A DNA stretch of 62,203 bases from NCBI GenBank assembly GCA_011389815.1, contig JAABTP010000008.1, forward strand, positions 1 to 62,203, in the 5' to 3' direction. Below, piece after piece: positions 8,136 through 16,754 of the stretch. Made by a program: the position numbers and the translations under genes. The number at the start of each line of letters is the position of its first letter. Within the stretch, counting starts at the first letter, position 1. The notes beneath the pieces are model-generated. The model saw only the letters and a program-made list of their open reading frames with translations, did no database searches and was not told the origin of the DNA. Origin of the DNA: Desulfobulbaceae bacterium. Lineage in GTDB: Bacteria > Desulfobacterota > Desulfobulbia > Desulfobulbales > Desulfobulbaceae.

Positions 8136-9413
8136 TCAGCTAGGACGGCTTTCCGTCTTTACGTGACGGAGCAGTAGCGGACGCCCGAATATAGCGATGA
8201 GCACCAGCAGGCCGAGGAAAACGAGTGCCAACGGATCAGTTGAGATCAAGCGAACAACAAGAGCAACTGAAGCAGCGGTCGCGGCCAAGGCACCCGATCC
8301 TGTGATGATCCGCAGACCTGCCCGCTGCTTGAAAGCAAGGCCGCAGACAACGGCAAATGTGAAGAGAAACGAGAGGCTGGCAGCCTCAACAAGGCTGGTG
8401 AGCGTTCCGACAGCGGCAAGGACTGCTGCCGCCGCACCGAGTCCGACGACCGCCCGATTCGGTATGCCCTTTGCGTTCTTGTGATCCAGCACGGCTGGCA
8501 ACTCGCCATCCTCGGCCACCCTGTATGCGAGACGTGCTGTGGCGAACAGGGTGGCATTGATGGCCGACCCGGTGGAAAATGCCGCAGCAATCGTGACGAT
8601 AATGACACCGACTGTTCCGAATGCCTGTCGCCCGGCAATAGCCAGCGCGACCTCCTTGTGCAGGACCACCTGATCCGCTCCGATCAGCATGGCCGTGCCA
8701 ACGGCAACAGCGATGTACACCACGATCACAACGACAATCGCCGACAACACTGCGCGGGGCAGTGTCTTTTGGGGGTTATCAATATCCTTGTAATCGTAGG
8801 TCAGCAGTTGAAAGCCCTCATAGGCCATGAACACGGATGCCGCTCCGAACAGTGCCGCGCTGATTCCGGCATCCGGCACACCCTGCGAAAGCATCCGGGT
8901 ATCCCACTGTGCAAGACCCCCGCCAGCCAGTCCTACAAGCACGACCAGTTTGAACCACACAAGAAAAATCTCGATACTGCTGGCCTCGCCCACACCCCGC
9001 AGGTTCAGCCCAATAAATAACGCCATGATGGCAACGCCAGCCATACGCGGGAACCAAGGACCAAGTCCCGCGACATGCCCGAGGTACTCCCCGAAGGTAA
9101 ACGCATACACCGCATTTGTGAGCACATACCCGACAATGAGAACCCACGAGAGGCTCCCGGCGATCCCTTCCGCATTGACCTTGCGGAGAAAAGTGAACGC
9201 CCCGCCTCCTTCATCGTAATGGGCGGCTAATTTCACGTAGCTGTACCCGGCGGCTAGGGCGATAAGACCCGCAATCGCAAAACTAAGCCATGCCCATGCA
9301 CCGGCGATTCCGACAACCACACCGAGCGTTGAGAAGATGCCGCCGCCGACCATGCCGCCTACGGCCATCGACCATGTCGCGTTGAAGCCAAGCTTAGATT
9401 TAGACTGATTCAT
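8136..9413 (-). CDS. APC-family amino acid permease (copy 1)
   Basis: 425 aa with about 12 TM segments. The first helix carries the APC glycine motif (GGMVGGGIFSTLG), and SYVKLAAHYDEGGGAFTFLR is the typical TM2-3 loop. A secondary transporter for amino acids or polyamines; the substrate cannot be assigned. It is the intact parent of two remnants in the window: a segment about 95 percent identical at 11930-12015, and a deleted, diverged copy at 19995-20209. No clear Shine-Dalgarno site was seen at the ATG. Confidence 0.85.
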   Translation of the reverse strand: MNQSKSKLGFNATWSMAVGGMVGGGIFSTLGVVVGIAGAWAWLSFAIAGLIALAAGYSYVKLAAHYDEGGGAFTFLRKVNAEGIAGSLSWVLIVGYVLTNAVYAFTFGEYLGHVAGLGPWFPRMAGVAIMALFIGLNLRGVGEASSIEIFLVWFKLVVLVGLAGGGLAQWDTRMLSQGVPDAGISAALFGAASVFMAYEGFQLLTYDYKDIDNPQKTLPRAVLSAIVVVIVVYIAVAVGTAMLIGADQVVLHKEVALAIAGRQAFGTVGVIIVTIAAAFSTGSAINATLFATARLAYRVAEDGELPAVLDHKNAKGIPNRAVVGLGAAAAVLAAVGTLTSLVEAASLSFLFTFAVVCGLAFKQRAGLRIITGSGALAATAASVALVVRLISTDPLALVFLGLLVLIAIFGRPLLLRHVKTESRPS

Positions 9414-9655
9414 ATTAACACTCTTCTAAGTAACAAAAAGTTTATGTTTTTGTTATTTTGAAGTTTGGCCCCGGCCACAGGCCGGGGGGAGCGCATTCAA
9501 ATTGCAAAATACGGTACCCTAGTTCCACTGTGGCAATGGAGCGCAGTGGAATTGCCGTCCGGTGAAGCACCGGGGTATGTGCTCTCATCTTTGCCCAATC
9601 CTGGAACGACTAACATCTCGGGCAGTGAGCGGTAGAACATAGAATTTGCTTATCG
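9414..9655 (-). promoter_or_regulatory. Structured leader or intergenic region before APC permease 1
   Basis: The 240 bp between the two permease genes holds several strong stem-loops: CCCCGGCC-ACA-GGCCGGGG (about 9471-9490), TTCCACTG...CAGTGGAA (about 9523-9550) and CCGGTG-AAG-CACCGG (about 9559-9573). The last two could also pair with parts of each other. It may be the end of the upstream permease transcript plus a structured 5' leader of the next gene. I compared it by eye with the c-di-AMP (ydaO) riboswitch pattern, which often controls such transporters, and did not find a match. Confidence 0.4.
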
Positions 9656-10990
9656 TCATCCATGTTTGTGGCCTTCTGGCACGATAGGATTCTGTCGCAA
9701 AAACAGGGCTTCCATAATCAGGATAGCCAGCATTACGGCACCAGCGACACCAACCACCAGTGGATCGCTAAATATCTTAATCCAGACGAAGCCAGCCAGA
9801 ACGATCAGATCAAGGATAATGGCGGCGATCAGAAAAACGAGTCGAGCACCAATTTCATGCCGGAGATACCGCAATATCCCCCAATGTATCGCAATATCCA
9901 TAATCAGATAAAAAATAATTCCCAAAGCCGCAATGCGCGTCACGTCAAATAATATTGTCAACAGCAAACCAAAAACGATTGTATAGACGAGAGTATGCTT
10001 CTGGATGCTACCGGGCATGCCAAAATGGCTATGGGGAACGAGTTTCATTTCAGTCAGCATAGCCAGCATCCGGGAAACCGCAAATATGCTGGCTATGATG
10101 CCGCCTGCTGTTGCCAACATGGCCAGAACAACCGTAAACCAGACCGCGTATTCGCCAAGGGCAGGCCTTGCGGCTGCGGCAAGCGAGTAATCTCTTGTTT
10201 CGATGATTTCCTGAAGTGATAGGTTACTTGCGACGGCAAAACCAACCAGCGTATAAATCACAACACAAAGAGCGATGGAGATCATGATGGCTCTGCCCAC
10301 ATTTCGTTTCGAGTCTTTCAACTCCGAGCCACTGTTGGTGATCGTGGTGAAACCCTTAAAGGCCAGAATGCCAAGTGCCGTTGCGCCGAGAAAGCCCGCC
10401 ATTGAGGCGTCAGGAACCGCTGTTGAGAAATTCACTTCCACCGTGTCAGCCACCATTACGCCGACAACGCCAAACAAAACGATGCCCCCAATCTTGATAA
10501 ATCCGATCACCGACGCTACACCCTCGATCATACGGTTGGCGGACAGGTTGATCAGAAAAGCCACTAGCAACAATCCTACACCCAGTGTCGGCACCAGCAG
10601 GCTGGTATCGTCGATGTCAAACAGCTGTAATGTATAAGCACCAAATGTACGCGCCAGAAAACTCTGGGCAATCACCATGGAAAAATACATCAAGAGGGAA
10701 TAAAAGGCTGTTGTCACGGTGCTGCCATAAGCCTTTTTCAGGTACATGGCAATCCCGCCAGCCGAAGGATATGCATTCGACATTTTGACGTAAGAGTATG
10801 CGCTGAATGAGACAATCACCGCAGCCGAAAGAAAAGCCAGGGGGAAAAGGCTCCCGGTCATCTGGGCCATCTGACCCGTCAAGGCAAATATGCCTGCCCC
10901 AATCATAACGCCGGTGCCAAGTGCAACTGCACCGAGCAATGTCAGGCTATCTTTACGATAATGCTGTGTCCTATCTTCGTTTTTATTCAT
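9656..10990 (-). CDS. APC-family amino acid permease (copy 2, distinct)
   Basis: 444 aa with about 12 TM segments. TM1 has the APC signature GTGVMIGAGIFALTG, followed by FSAYSYVKMSNAYPSAGGIAMY. It is only distantly related to the neighbouring permease. An inner-membrane amino acid/cation symporter or exchanger with unknown substrate. The gene has a hydrophilic 20-residue N-terminus. It is the first of two consecutive permease genes on the minus strand, separated by 242 bp of structured DNA, so co-transcription is possible but not certain. Confidence 0.85.
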   Translation of the reverse strand: MNKNEDRTQHYRKDSLTLLGAVALGTGVMIGAGIFALTGQMAQMTGSLFPLAFLSAAVIVSFSAYSYVKMSNAYPSAGGIAMYLKKAYGSTVTTAFYSLLMYFSMVIAQSFLARTFGAYTLQLFDIDDTSLLVPTLGVGLLLVAFLINLSANRMIEGVASVIGFIKIGGIVLFGVVGVMVADTVEVNFSTAVPDASMAGFLGATALGILAFKGFTTITNSGSELKDSKRNVGRAIMISIALCVVIYTLVGFAVASNLSLQEIIETRDYSLAAAARPALGEYAVWFTVVLAMLATAGGIIASIFAVSRMLAMLTEMKLVPHSHFGMPGSIQKHTLVYTIVFGLLLTILFDVTRIAALGIIFYLIMDIAIHWGILRYLRHEIGARLVFLIAAIILDLIVLAGFVWIKIFSDPLVVGVAGAVMLAILIMEALFLRQNPIVPEGHKHG

Positions 10991-11080
10991 AAGACCACCT
11001 TATTTATTTTATCCAAAATCGGCGATTGCTATCCTCATTACACAACCGAGATCGAACGGCCAGTTTCCTGACTGACCTCA

Positions 11081-11682
11081 TTATTGTTGGAGATTTGCCT
11101 TTAATTTAATTCGAATTTCTTCAATTCGTTTTCGGTTAACGCCAAAGTCTGAATGTCCAACACGAGATGCCGATCGAATATGTATGATTACATCTTCTTT
11201 TTCAATTGCTGGAAAATAAAACTCAACATCATCAATAAAACGAAACAACTTAGATTTAAACTCTGCTCGAATATAATTATCCTGAACTACGATAATTTTA
11301 CTTCGCTTCCATGCTTTAAGAATCTTCAGGAGCCGGTTTTGTGCCTCTTGCTGTGTACCAACGAGAAGGATGGGTTGGATAAAATGCTTTTCATCTGTCG
11401 CTTGACTGTTAACACAATTTGGCGTTTCCGGGCATTGCATTAGTTGGTCCTTGTCAATTCCTAACGGGTGTGGATCTTTTGCTTCGACGGTCACGAAAAG
11501 TCAGTTAGTTAGTTACGGGTACCATGGTAGTTTTTCTAATAAAATCAATGGTAGTTGTTTTAAAAGAGCCACACCCAATTCCTAACTTAGGCATAGTTCC
11601 TGTACATCCTATTAAAAGAAAACAAATTATTAGAACAGCGGGATGGGCTTTATCATACGGCGATTGTATTTTGCTTATTCAT
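11081..11682 (-). pseudogene. DUF1499 lipoprotein gene split by a 111-bp insertion
   Basis: The downstream part (11081-11494) encodes the DUF1499 domain (QCPETPNCVNSQATDEKHFI) and today could only start at a GTG created near the insertion. The missing start lies upstream on the same strand: a lipoprotein signal with lipobox (VLIICFLLIGC) followed by TGTMPKLGI. Removing 11466-11576 plus one copy of the 10-bp duplication joins the two exactly in frame as MPKLGIDKDQLMQCPE. The signal part is itself one base out of frame with the ATG at 11682, consistent with one extra A in CAAAAT. DUF1499 function is unknown. Confidence 0.8.
11466..11576. mobile_element. 111-bp non-autonomous element (MITE-like) in the DUF1499 gene
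   Basis: Terminal inverted repeats GGGTGTGGATCTTTT (11466-11480) and AAAAGAGCCACACCC (11562-11576) match at 14 of 15 positions. The element is flanked by an exact 10-bp direct repeat AATTCCTAAC (11456-11465 and 11577-11586), a classical target-site duplication. It has no coding capacity, so it must have been moved by a transposase encoded elsewhere. A larger element with related ends lies at 39001-39224. Confidence 0.85.
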
Positions 11683-11687
11683 TGTGA

Positions 11688-11732
11688 TTACGAACCAGCT
11701 ATACCGGCTCCGAAAATGACTATAGATTTCAT
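11688..11732 (-). pseudogene. 5' remnant of an FAD oxidoreductase gene
   Basis: ATG at 11732 begins a 14-codon frame reading MKSIVIFGAGIAGS then stop. The first 13 residues are identical to the start of the intact FAD oxidoreductase at 14243. The DNA differs at about four positions, apparently all synonymous, so this is not a very recent copy. The rest of the gene is missing; the DUF1499 lipoprotein gene begins six bases beyond its stop. Confidence 0.7.
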
Positions 11733-11786
11733 TTTTAATAAATTGATATTTAATTCCAGGTAGTTGTGATGGTCAATATTATTTGG

Positions 11787-11813
11787 CTACCCCGCTGCTC
11801 TGCGGCGGGGTAG
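11787..11813. terminator. Strong GC-rich hairpin
   Basis: CTACCCCGC and GCGGGGTAG pair perfectly over nine bp around a nine-base loop. On the minus strand it lies five bp beyond the chimeric transporter remnant at 11818 and could be the original terminator of an SLC13-type gene. No T run follows on either strand, so efficiency is uncertain. Confidence 0.55.
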
Positions 11814-11817
11814 TTCA

Positions 11818-12018
11818 TTAAAACGGCCATACCCATAACAGCATGGGTACGCTCACCGCGACCACAATGACTTCCAGTGCCAGACCCAGCCGCCAGTAAT
11901 CGCCAAAGCGAAATCCTCCCGGACCAAGGACGACCGCCCGATTCGGTATACCCTTTGCGTTCTTGTGATCCAGCATGGCCGGCAACTCGCCATCTTCGGC
12001 CACCCTGTATGCGAGCAT
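11818..12018 (-). pseudogene. Chimeric remnant: APC permease segment joined to SLC13 C-terminus
   Basis: 66 codons. The first about 30 (LAYRVAEDGELPAMLDHKN...NRAVV) are nearly identical to the middle of APC permease 1 (about 8446-8531, near 95 percent DNA identity). The frame then continues as GPGGFRFGDYWRLGLALEV...WPF, the characteristic end of an SLC13/DASS-type carboxylate or sulfate transporter. Two unrelated transporter genes have therefore been fused by deletion or recombination. It contains about two TM segments and no complete domain, so no function is expected. Confidence 0.75.
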
Positions 12019-12082
12019 TCATCTATTTTTTTACAGGCTGTCGAAGACTGCTTTGAAAATGCTTTTTTAGCTGATGGGAGAT

Positions 12083-12484
12083 TTAGTTAAAATACTCCCG
12101 GACTTTCGCTGCAATCTGGGGGTCTGTCATCTGATCAGCTGTTTCCACCGCTTGGATGAGGTGAGCGAGGTGGTCATCTTCTAAACGATTTTTCAGCTCA
12201 CTTTTTGCCTCTCCAGGACCAAAAAGCAAAATGGATTCGGCGTTACGAAGCGCCGAGATGACCTCATCGTAGTAGCTGTTGAGTTTGTCGGCAAATTTTA
12301 CATCCTGTCTGCCATCCGCTTGAACCTTCTGAGCTTCATAGGGGGTCGTCGAACGTACCCCGTCAAACCGTCCGGGCTGTTTTTCTGCCTTTGATTCGAT
12401 AACGCTTGTTTTCTCGCCCTTGCCCGAAACCGTCACAATCAACGCCTTGCGATGATCAATCCACAATCCCATATTTGTTTTCAT
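12083..12484 (-). CDS. Small baeRF/eRF1-domain-like protein
   Basis: 133 aa, soluble. It begins MGLWIDHRKALIV after two residues and carries LLFGPGEAKSELKNRL and TDPQIAAKVREYF, a pattern I associate with short bacterial proteins related to domain 3 of archaeo-eukaryotic release factors (baeRF superfamily). Members occur in stress and ribosome-rescue contexts, but no reaction is established. A good AAGGGGAAAG site precedes the ATG. A larger baeRF protein is encoded at 24718 in the same island, suggesting a shared theme. Family assignment moderate, function unknown. Confidence 0.6.
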   Translation of the reverse strand: MKTNMGLWIDHRKALIVTVSGKGEKTSVIESKAEKQPGRFDGVRSTTPYEAQKVQADGRQDVKFADKLNSYYDEVISALRNAESILLFGPGEAKSELKNRLEDDHLAHLIQAVETADQMTDPQIAAKVREYFN

Positions 12485-12596
12485 ATCTTTCCCCTTTCTT
12501 CTTGTGATGAATATTTGTGAAATCGCTATGCCTTATGTTCGGATTCATTCCAAACAAATATAAAACAGGTCATTAACCGGATACTGTTGCCGAAAT

Positions 12597-14243
12597 TTAT
12601 GAAAGAAAAAAAAGCCAAAGGAAAAATATAATTAGAGATAAAAAAATACAATCGATAAGTTGTGGTGCTTTAATTGCGTATAAAATATCATCAATTTTGG
12701 ATAAACTTTTAATCCACAGGGGTTGATGTTGGTCTAAAACTTCAACTTTCTCGTCAATCGCTTTTGCGGCTCTTCTGCCGCTTTCCACAGCACCTTCAAT
12801 ACTCCATACTTGAGCTTGCGTCTTCGTGTGGGCTCCGGCTAAAAATAGATTTGAAACCGGCGTTTTCTGGGCAGGTAAATATGCCTGGGTATGCGTTGAA
12901 TTAACCCATTTAGGCTGAAGAGATGTAATCCCTTCAGCGGAAAATTCCCACTCATGCCAAACTTCAATTTTAATAATTGGAAATTCTTTTAATCCTTTAC
13001 CATTATTAGCCTCTTTGATTAATTCATCAAGCGCACCGCAACTTAAAATTTGTGCTTTAACTTCTTCGATAAATTCTTCTTTCATACAAGTATTTACCGG
13101 CTTATGGTAAATCCTTCCCGGAACGCTGCTAATACAAGATGTACCCGTCCAAAGAGATTTAATATCTCGCCCTAAATCCACTTCGTTGCCCCAAACTTGT
13201 TCTTCGGCGAAAAGGGTTAAATTAAATTCGGAATCACTGACCACAACGGCAGTCCTCTTTCGCGGAAATTTAATTTCTTCGGCAAATGCAACTCTAAAAG
13301 AGACTTGAGTATGAGGGCCGTCTTGAATAAGGGGTTTAAATAAATTTAACTCCGCCTGCCTCTCAAGCGCGGGGGTCTGGCTTAAAATATCAGCCGTAAT
13401 AAAAGGATTAATGGCTAAAATATAAATGTCGCCTTGAATTTTTTCTTCGCCACAAAAAGCAGAGATTATAGTCGTTCCATCAAACTCTAATTTTGTCAGA
13501 GCTTTCTCCCAATAGAAGTTTACTCCTTTTTCTTTAAGGTACTTAACCCAAGGATTAAACCAGTATTCACTGCTGGGGCCTGTAAACAGCAGCCAACCGG
13601 CTCCGGTTCCTTGCGTCCACGCGGGACCATATTGATCAGCTTTATGTCGGTGTGCGGCTTTTGTGGTCAGTTGTTTTCTGAAAAAATCACCGGTAGTGTG
13701 TAATGAAACATTTGACCAATCCGAGCCAATCCACGGACCAAAACAGGAACGCCAGGTTTTATAGGCTTTATCTCTAAGTAAAGGTTGCCAGGCTTGAGCC
13801 GCATTACGTCCGGCATATTTTATTTTACTTCGATTATTGGCGGTCCATGTTTTAAGCATCAAATAAGACCATTTAATAAATTCAAACGTGTTCATCCTGA
13901 ACATTTTAGGAATACTTTTAAGTCCTTCGTCGTAAAATTGTGCTTTATCGGTATCAGGGAAAATTCCAAAATCAACGGGGCGGGAGAGGGCTGAATCATA
14001 GATGCTTCCTTTTTCATTAAAAGGAATTTTTTTCATTAAATCAAAAGCATTATGATACCAAGGCCCCATACCGTGCCAGGAATATTCCGAAGGCATATTG
14101 TCTTTACCAAGCCGGGAGCTTCTAAAGAATCCACCCGGCTGATCAAGAGCTTCATACACCGAAACAGTGTATCCTAATTGGATTAATTCATGGGCAGCAC
14201 TCAATCCAGCTATACCAGCTCCAAAAATAACTATAGATTTCAT
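12597..14243 (-). CDS. FAD-dependent oxidoreductase with C-terminal membrane anchor
   Basis: 548 aa. The N-terminal dinucleotide motif VIFGAGIAGLSAAHEL and the downstream GGFFRS segment are typical of the NAD(P)/FAD-binding amine oxidase or phytoene desaturase-like superfamily, and NLFLAGAHTKTQAQVWSIEGAV is the conserved C-terminal FAD site. A final hydrophobic helix (FLSLIIFFLWLFFLS) should anchor it to the inner membrane. Its ATG overlaps the hflC stop by four bases, so it is translated from the hflKC operon. Substrate unknown; desaturation or dehydrogenation of a lipid or isoprenoid is possible. A 13-codon copy of its start lies at 11688. Confidence 0.8.
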   Translation of the reverse strand: MKSIVIFGAGIAGLSAAHELIQLGYTVSVYEALDQPGGFFRSSRLGKDNMPSEYSWHGMGPWYHNAFDLMKKIPFNEKGSIYDSALSRPVDFGIFPDTDKAQFYDEGLKSIPKMFRMNTFEFIKWSYLMLKTWTANNRSKIKYAGRNAAQAWQPLLRDKAYKTWRSCFGPWIGSDWSNVSLHTTGDFFRKQLTTKAAHRHKADQYGPAWTQGTGAGWLLFTGPSSEYWFNPWVKYLKEKGVNFYWEKALTKLEFDGTTIISAFCGEEKIQGDIYILAINPFITADILSQTPALERQAELNLFKPLIQDGPHTQVSFRVAFAEEIKFPRKRTAVVVSDSEFNLTLFAEEQVWGNEVDLGRDIKSLWTGTSCISSVPGRIYHKPVNTCMKEEFIEEVKAQILSCGALDELIKEANNGKGLKEFPIIKIEVWHEWEFSAEGITSLQPKWVNSTHTQAYLPAQKTPVSNLFLAGAHTKTQAQVWSIEGAVESGRRAAKAIDEKVEVLDQHQPLWIKSLSKIDDILYAIKAPQLIDCIFLSLIIFFLWLFFLS

Positions 14244-15199
14244 TTTTCCCCAGGGCTCGCCTGCTTGATATATTGATAGAAGTCGCTGTCCGTGGTGAGG
14301 ATCAGTACTGAATTCTTATTCGTTTTCTCCTTGTAGCTTTCAAGGGTGCGCAAAAAAGCATAGAATTCTGGATTTTTATTGTACGCTTGGCCGTAGATTT
14401 GCGTCGCTTCAGCGTCGGCTTTGCCTTGGACCTCCTGCACTTGGCGGTAGGCCGTTGAGCGGATCTGGCGCAGCTCTTTTTCCATTGTGCCGAGGATCTC
14501 GGCACTGCGGCCCTCACCTTCGGAGCGGAACTGCGCGGCGATCCGTTTGCGCTCGGAGATCATGCGTTCATAGACCTTTTCGCGGACACTTTCCACGTAA
14601 TCCAGGCGTTTGATGCGCACATCCACCAGTTCGATGCCGTATTGCGGGATGATCTTTCGTGCCTCAGTCAATATCGTGCGGGTAATCTCCTCCCTGCCCC
14701 GGGCAATCTCCCTTTTTAGCTCTTCTTCGCGCTCCTTGGGGATTTCCTTCAGAGCCTCGTCCTCGGGCACTTTCCACGATGCGCTGCGCACGAGTTCAAC
14801 GAGTTCACTGCTCGACACCTGGTCGCGTACCACCGAATCGAGTATATCATTCAAGCGCGACTGGGCCCCCTCTTCGCTGGCCACATTCTCCAGAAATTTT
14901 TTCGCATCGGCAATCCGCCATCGGGCGGTGGTGTCCACCCAGATGAACTCGCGCCCCTTGGTGGGAACCTGGTTGGGGTCGCCGTCCCAGACCAGCAGAC
15001 GCTTTTCGAATCGCCGGACCTCCTGCACAAGGGGCAGTTTCATGTGCAGTCCCGCCTTGGTCACCGGTTCCCCGACAGGTCGGCCAAACTGCACGACTAT
15101 GGCCTGCAGACCTTCTTCCAATGTATATAGACCGCCATAGAGTGCGATACCGATCACCAGCACAATCGCGATGATGACTGCCTTCAAGGTAAACTTCAT
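14240..15199 (-). CDS. hflC: HflC, SPFH/prohibitin-family regulator of FtsH
   Basis: 319 aa. An N-terminal TM helix (residues 7-25) is followed by a prohibitin/SPFH domain with the HflC landmark IVVQFGRPVGEPVTKAGLHMKLP, then a long coiled coil. With HflK it forms a large cage in the inner membrane that encloses FtsH protease and modulates turnover of membrane proteins. hflK ends four bases into this gene (ATGA overlap), and this gene overlaps the FAD oxidoreductase in the same way, so three genes are translationally coupled. Confidence 0.93.
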   Translation of the reverse strand: MKFTLKAVIIAIVLVIGIALYGGLYTLEEGLQAIVVQFGRPVGEPVTKAGLHMKLPLVQEVRRFEKRLLVWDGDPNQVPTKGREFIWVDTTARWRIADAKKFLENVASEEGAQSRLNDILDSVVRDQVSSSELVELVRSASWKVPEDEALKEIPKEREEELKREIARGREEITRTILTEARKIIPQYGIELVDVRIKRLDYVESVREKVYERMISERKRIAAQFRSEGEGRSAEILGTMEKELRQIRSTAYRQVQEVQGKADAEATQIYGQAYNKNPEFYAFLRTLESYKEKTNKNSVLILTTDSDFYQYIKQASPGEK

Positions 15200-16242
15200 G
15201 GTTGCCTCCCTTGTGTTGATGGTTGCCCGCTGGATTCCAATGGGAGCCAGGGCACCATGGCCTTCTGGTCCTTATCCACAATATAGAGCCCTTTCATGGC
15301 TGACAGGAAACCGGTCATGGCCTCCAGATACAGCCGCCGGCGTGTGACCTGCGGTGCCTGTTCGTATTGTCCTAAAATGGCCTCAAAACGGGTGGCCTCT
15401 CCTTGGGCCCGGTTTACGCGTTCCAGTGCGTAACCTTCGGCCTCACTGATGCTTTGCGTAGCCACCCCTCGGGCTTTGGGGATTTCCCGGTTGGCCTGTT
15501 CCTGGGCTTTATTAATCGTTTGCTCTTTGTCCTGACGGGACTCGTTGACTTCATTGAAGGCCGGTTTAACCGTATCCGGCGGAGTTACATCCTGAAGTTC
15601 GACGGTAACCAGACGTACTCCGGATTCATAGGTTGTCAGGATTTTCTGGATCTCGTTTTTAGCTTCACTGGCCACTGCCACCCGCCCGGTGGTCAGTACA
15701 TCGCTGCCCAGACGGTTGCCGACCGCTCGGCGCATGACCGCCTCGCTAGTGTCGCGGATTGTTTTCGAAGTGTCGCGTACCTGAAACAGATATCTGATCG
15801 GGTCTTCGATGCGGTACTGGACGATCCACTGAACATCGATGACGTTCAAATCCCCGGTGAGCATCAGCGACTCGTCCTTGTAGGCACCGCGCGTATCATA
15901 GCGGGTCTTTTCACCGGGAACGGTGGAAACCGCGACCGTCCGAAACCCGAACTCTTCTTTGAGTACGCGGGCCGTGGGCAGCAGACTGACCTTTTCGATA
16001 CCATAAGGGAATTTGAAATGCAGTCCCGGATCGGCCGTGCGCATAACCTTGCCGAAGCGCTGTACAATCCCCGTCTCCTCCGGTTGGACGGTGAACCATG
16101 AAGTCCATAAGACCACCACCACGGCAACGACAAGGATGAGGACCGGCCCGCCTTTGAATTTTTCAAACTGTTTTCGAATTTTCTTCAGCACATCATCCAA
16201 CGTCGGTTTGGATCCCCCTAGGGGTTGATTCCGTTCAGTCAT
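15196..16242 (-). CDS. hflK: HflK, SPFH/prohibitin-family regulator of FtsH
   Basis: 348 aa. A charged N-terminal tail is followed by one TM helix (about residues 34-52) and an SPFH domain (VQPEETGIVQRFGKVMRTADPGLHFKFPYGIEKV). The C-terminal third is helical and rich in Glu, Arg and Ala (QEQANREIPKARG), as in HflK proteins. It forms the HflKC cage with the product of the next gene and controls FtsH activity. First gene of the hflK-hflC-FAD oxidoreductase operon; GAGGTAAG lies just before the ATG. Confidence 0.93.
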   Translation of the reverse strand: MTERNQPLGGSKPTLDDVLKKIRKQFEKFKGGPVLILVVAVVVVLWTSWFTVQPEETGIVQRFGKVMRTADPGLHFKFPYGIEKVSLLPTARVLKEEFGFRTVAVSTVPGEKTRYDTRGAYKDESLMLTGDLNVIDVQWIVQYRIEDPIRYLFQVRDTSKTIRDTSEAVMRRAVGNRLGSDVLTTGRVAVASEAKNEIQKILTTYESGVRLVTVELQDVTPPDTVKPAFNEVNESRQDKEQTINKAQEQANREIPKARGVATQSISEAEGYALERVNRAQGEATRFEAILGQYEQAPQVTRRRLYLEAMTGFLSAMKGLYIVDKDQKAMVPWLPLESSGQPSTQGRQP

Positions 16243-16426
16243 AACTTACCTCCTCATTAATGAGCCGATCAGCTTCATCAACGCTTGTTTGTTCAGGGCG
16301 AATACCTTTGGACTATATGGATTCCTGCTCCTCTTCCAAACCGGTTCCTGAGATGGCGGACATGGTTCATGATCTTTGCATAATCCGGCAGGGGTGCTTT
16401 GGTATTTTCAAGATTTAAAGTTAATT

Positions 16427-16741
16427 TTATGATTCCAAATCATTTTTCATCCGGTCAAATTCCTCTTTATTGATTTCACCATTTGCATATCGCCTGTTCA
16501 AAATATCCAAAGGCGTTTCAATGAGCGAACTATCGGAGCCTTTTGATTTTGAAATCCGAATCAGGAAATAAATACCGATACCCGATAAAACCAAAATGAT
16601 TAACCACATAAACCCTCCTCCATAACCGTATCCCATCATATGGCCCCTGCCGCCCATAAAGTTGCCCGGACCCTGTGCACAGGCAACAAACGTCAGTGGT
16701 ATAAGATTTGCCAAAGCAGAGAATATTCTTTTCATAAGCAT
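16427..16741 (-). CDS. SHOCT-domain small membrane protein
   Basis: 104 aa. An N-terminal signal-like segment ends near VACA, possibly a lipobox (TFVACAQ). A Gly/Met/Tyr-rich linker follows, then one TM helix (about 44-62), and a C-terminal SHOCT motif (PLDILNRRYANGEINKEEFDRMKNDL). SHOCT domains are short oligomerisation or tethering modules. It sits between a DUF302 gene and hflK, close to the copper ATPase, an arrangement often seen in copper-handling loci. Function not established. Confidence 0.8.
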   Translation of the reverse strand: MLMKRIFSALANLIPLTFVACAQGPGNFMGGRGHMMGYGYGGGFMWLIILVLSGIGIYFLIRISKSKGSDSSLIETPLDILNRRYANGEINKEEFDRMKNDLES

Positions 16742-16754
16742 TTTCTTTACCTCC

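Noticed and set aside
8112-8146. tRNA-like sequence on the minus strand (TAGCTGAGCGGGTAGATAACGC resembles a tRNA D-arm)
   Set aside because: No acceptor stem, anticodon arm or GGTTCGA T-arm in register; it overlaps the end of the permease gene.
9414-9655. c-di-AMP (ydaO) or other known riboswitch
   Set aside because: Conserved core sequences of the classes I could recall do not match; kept only as an unassigned structured region.
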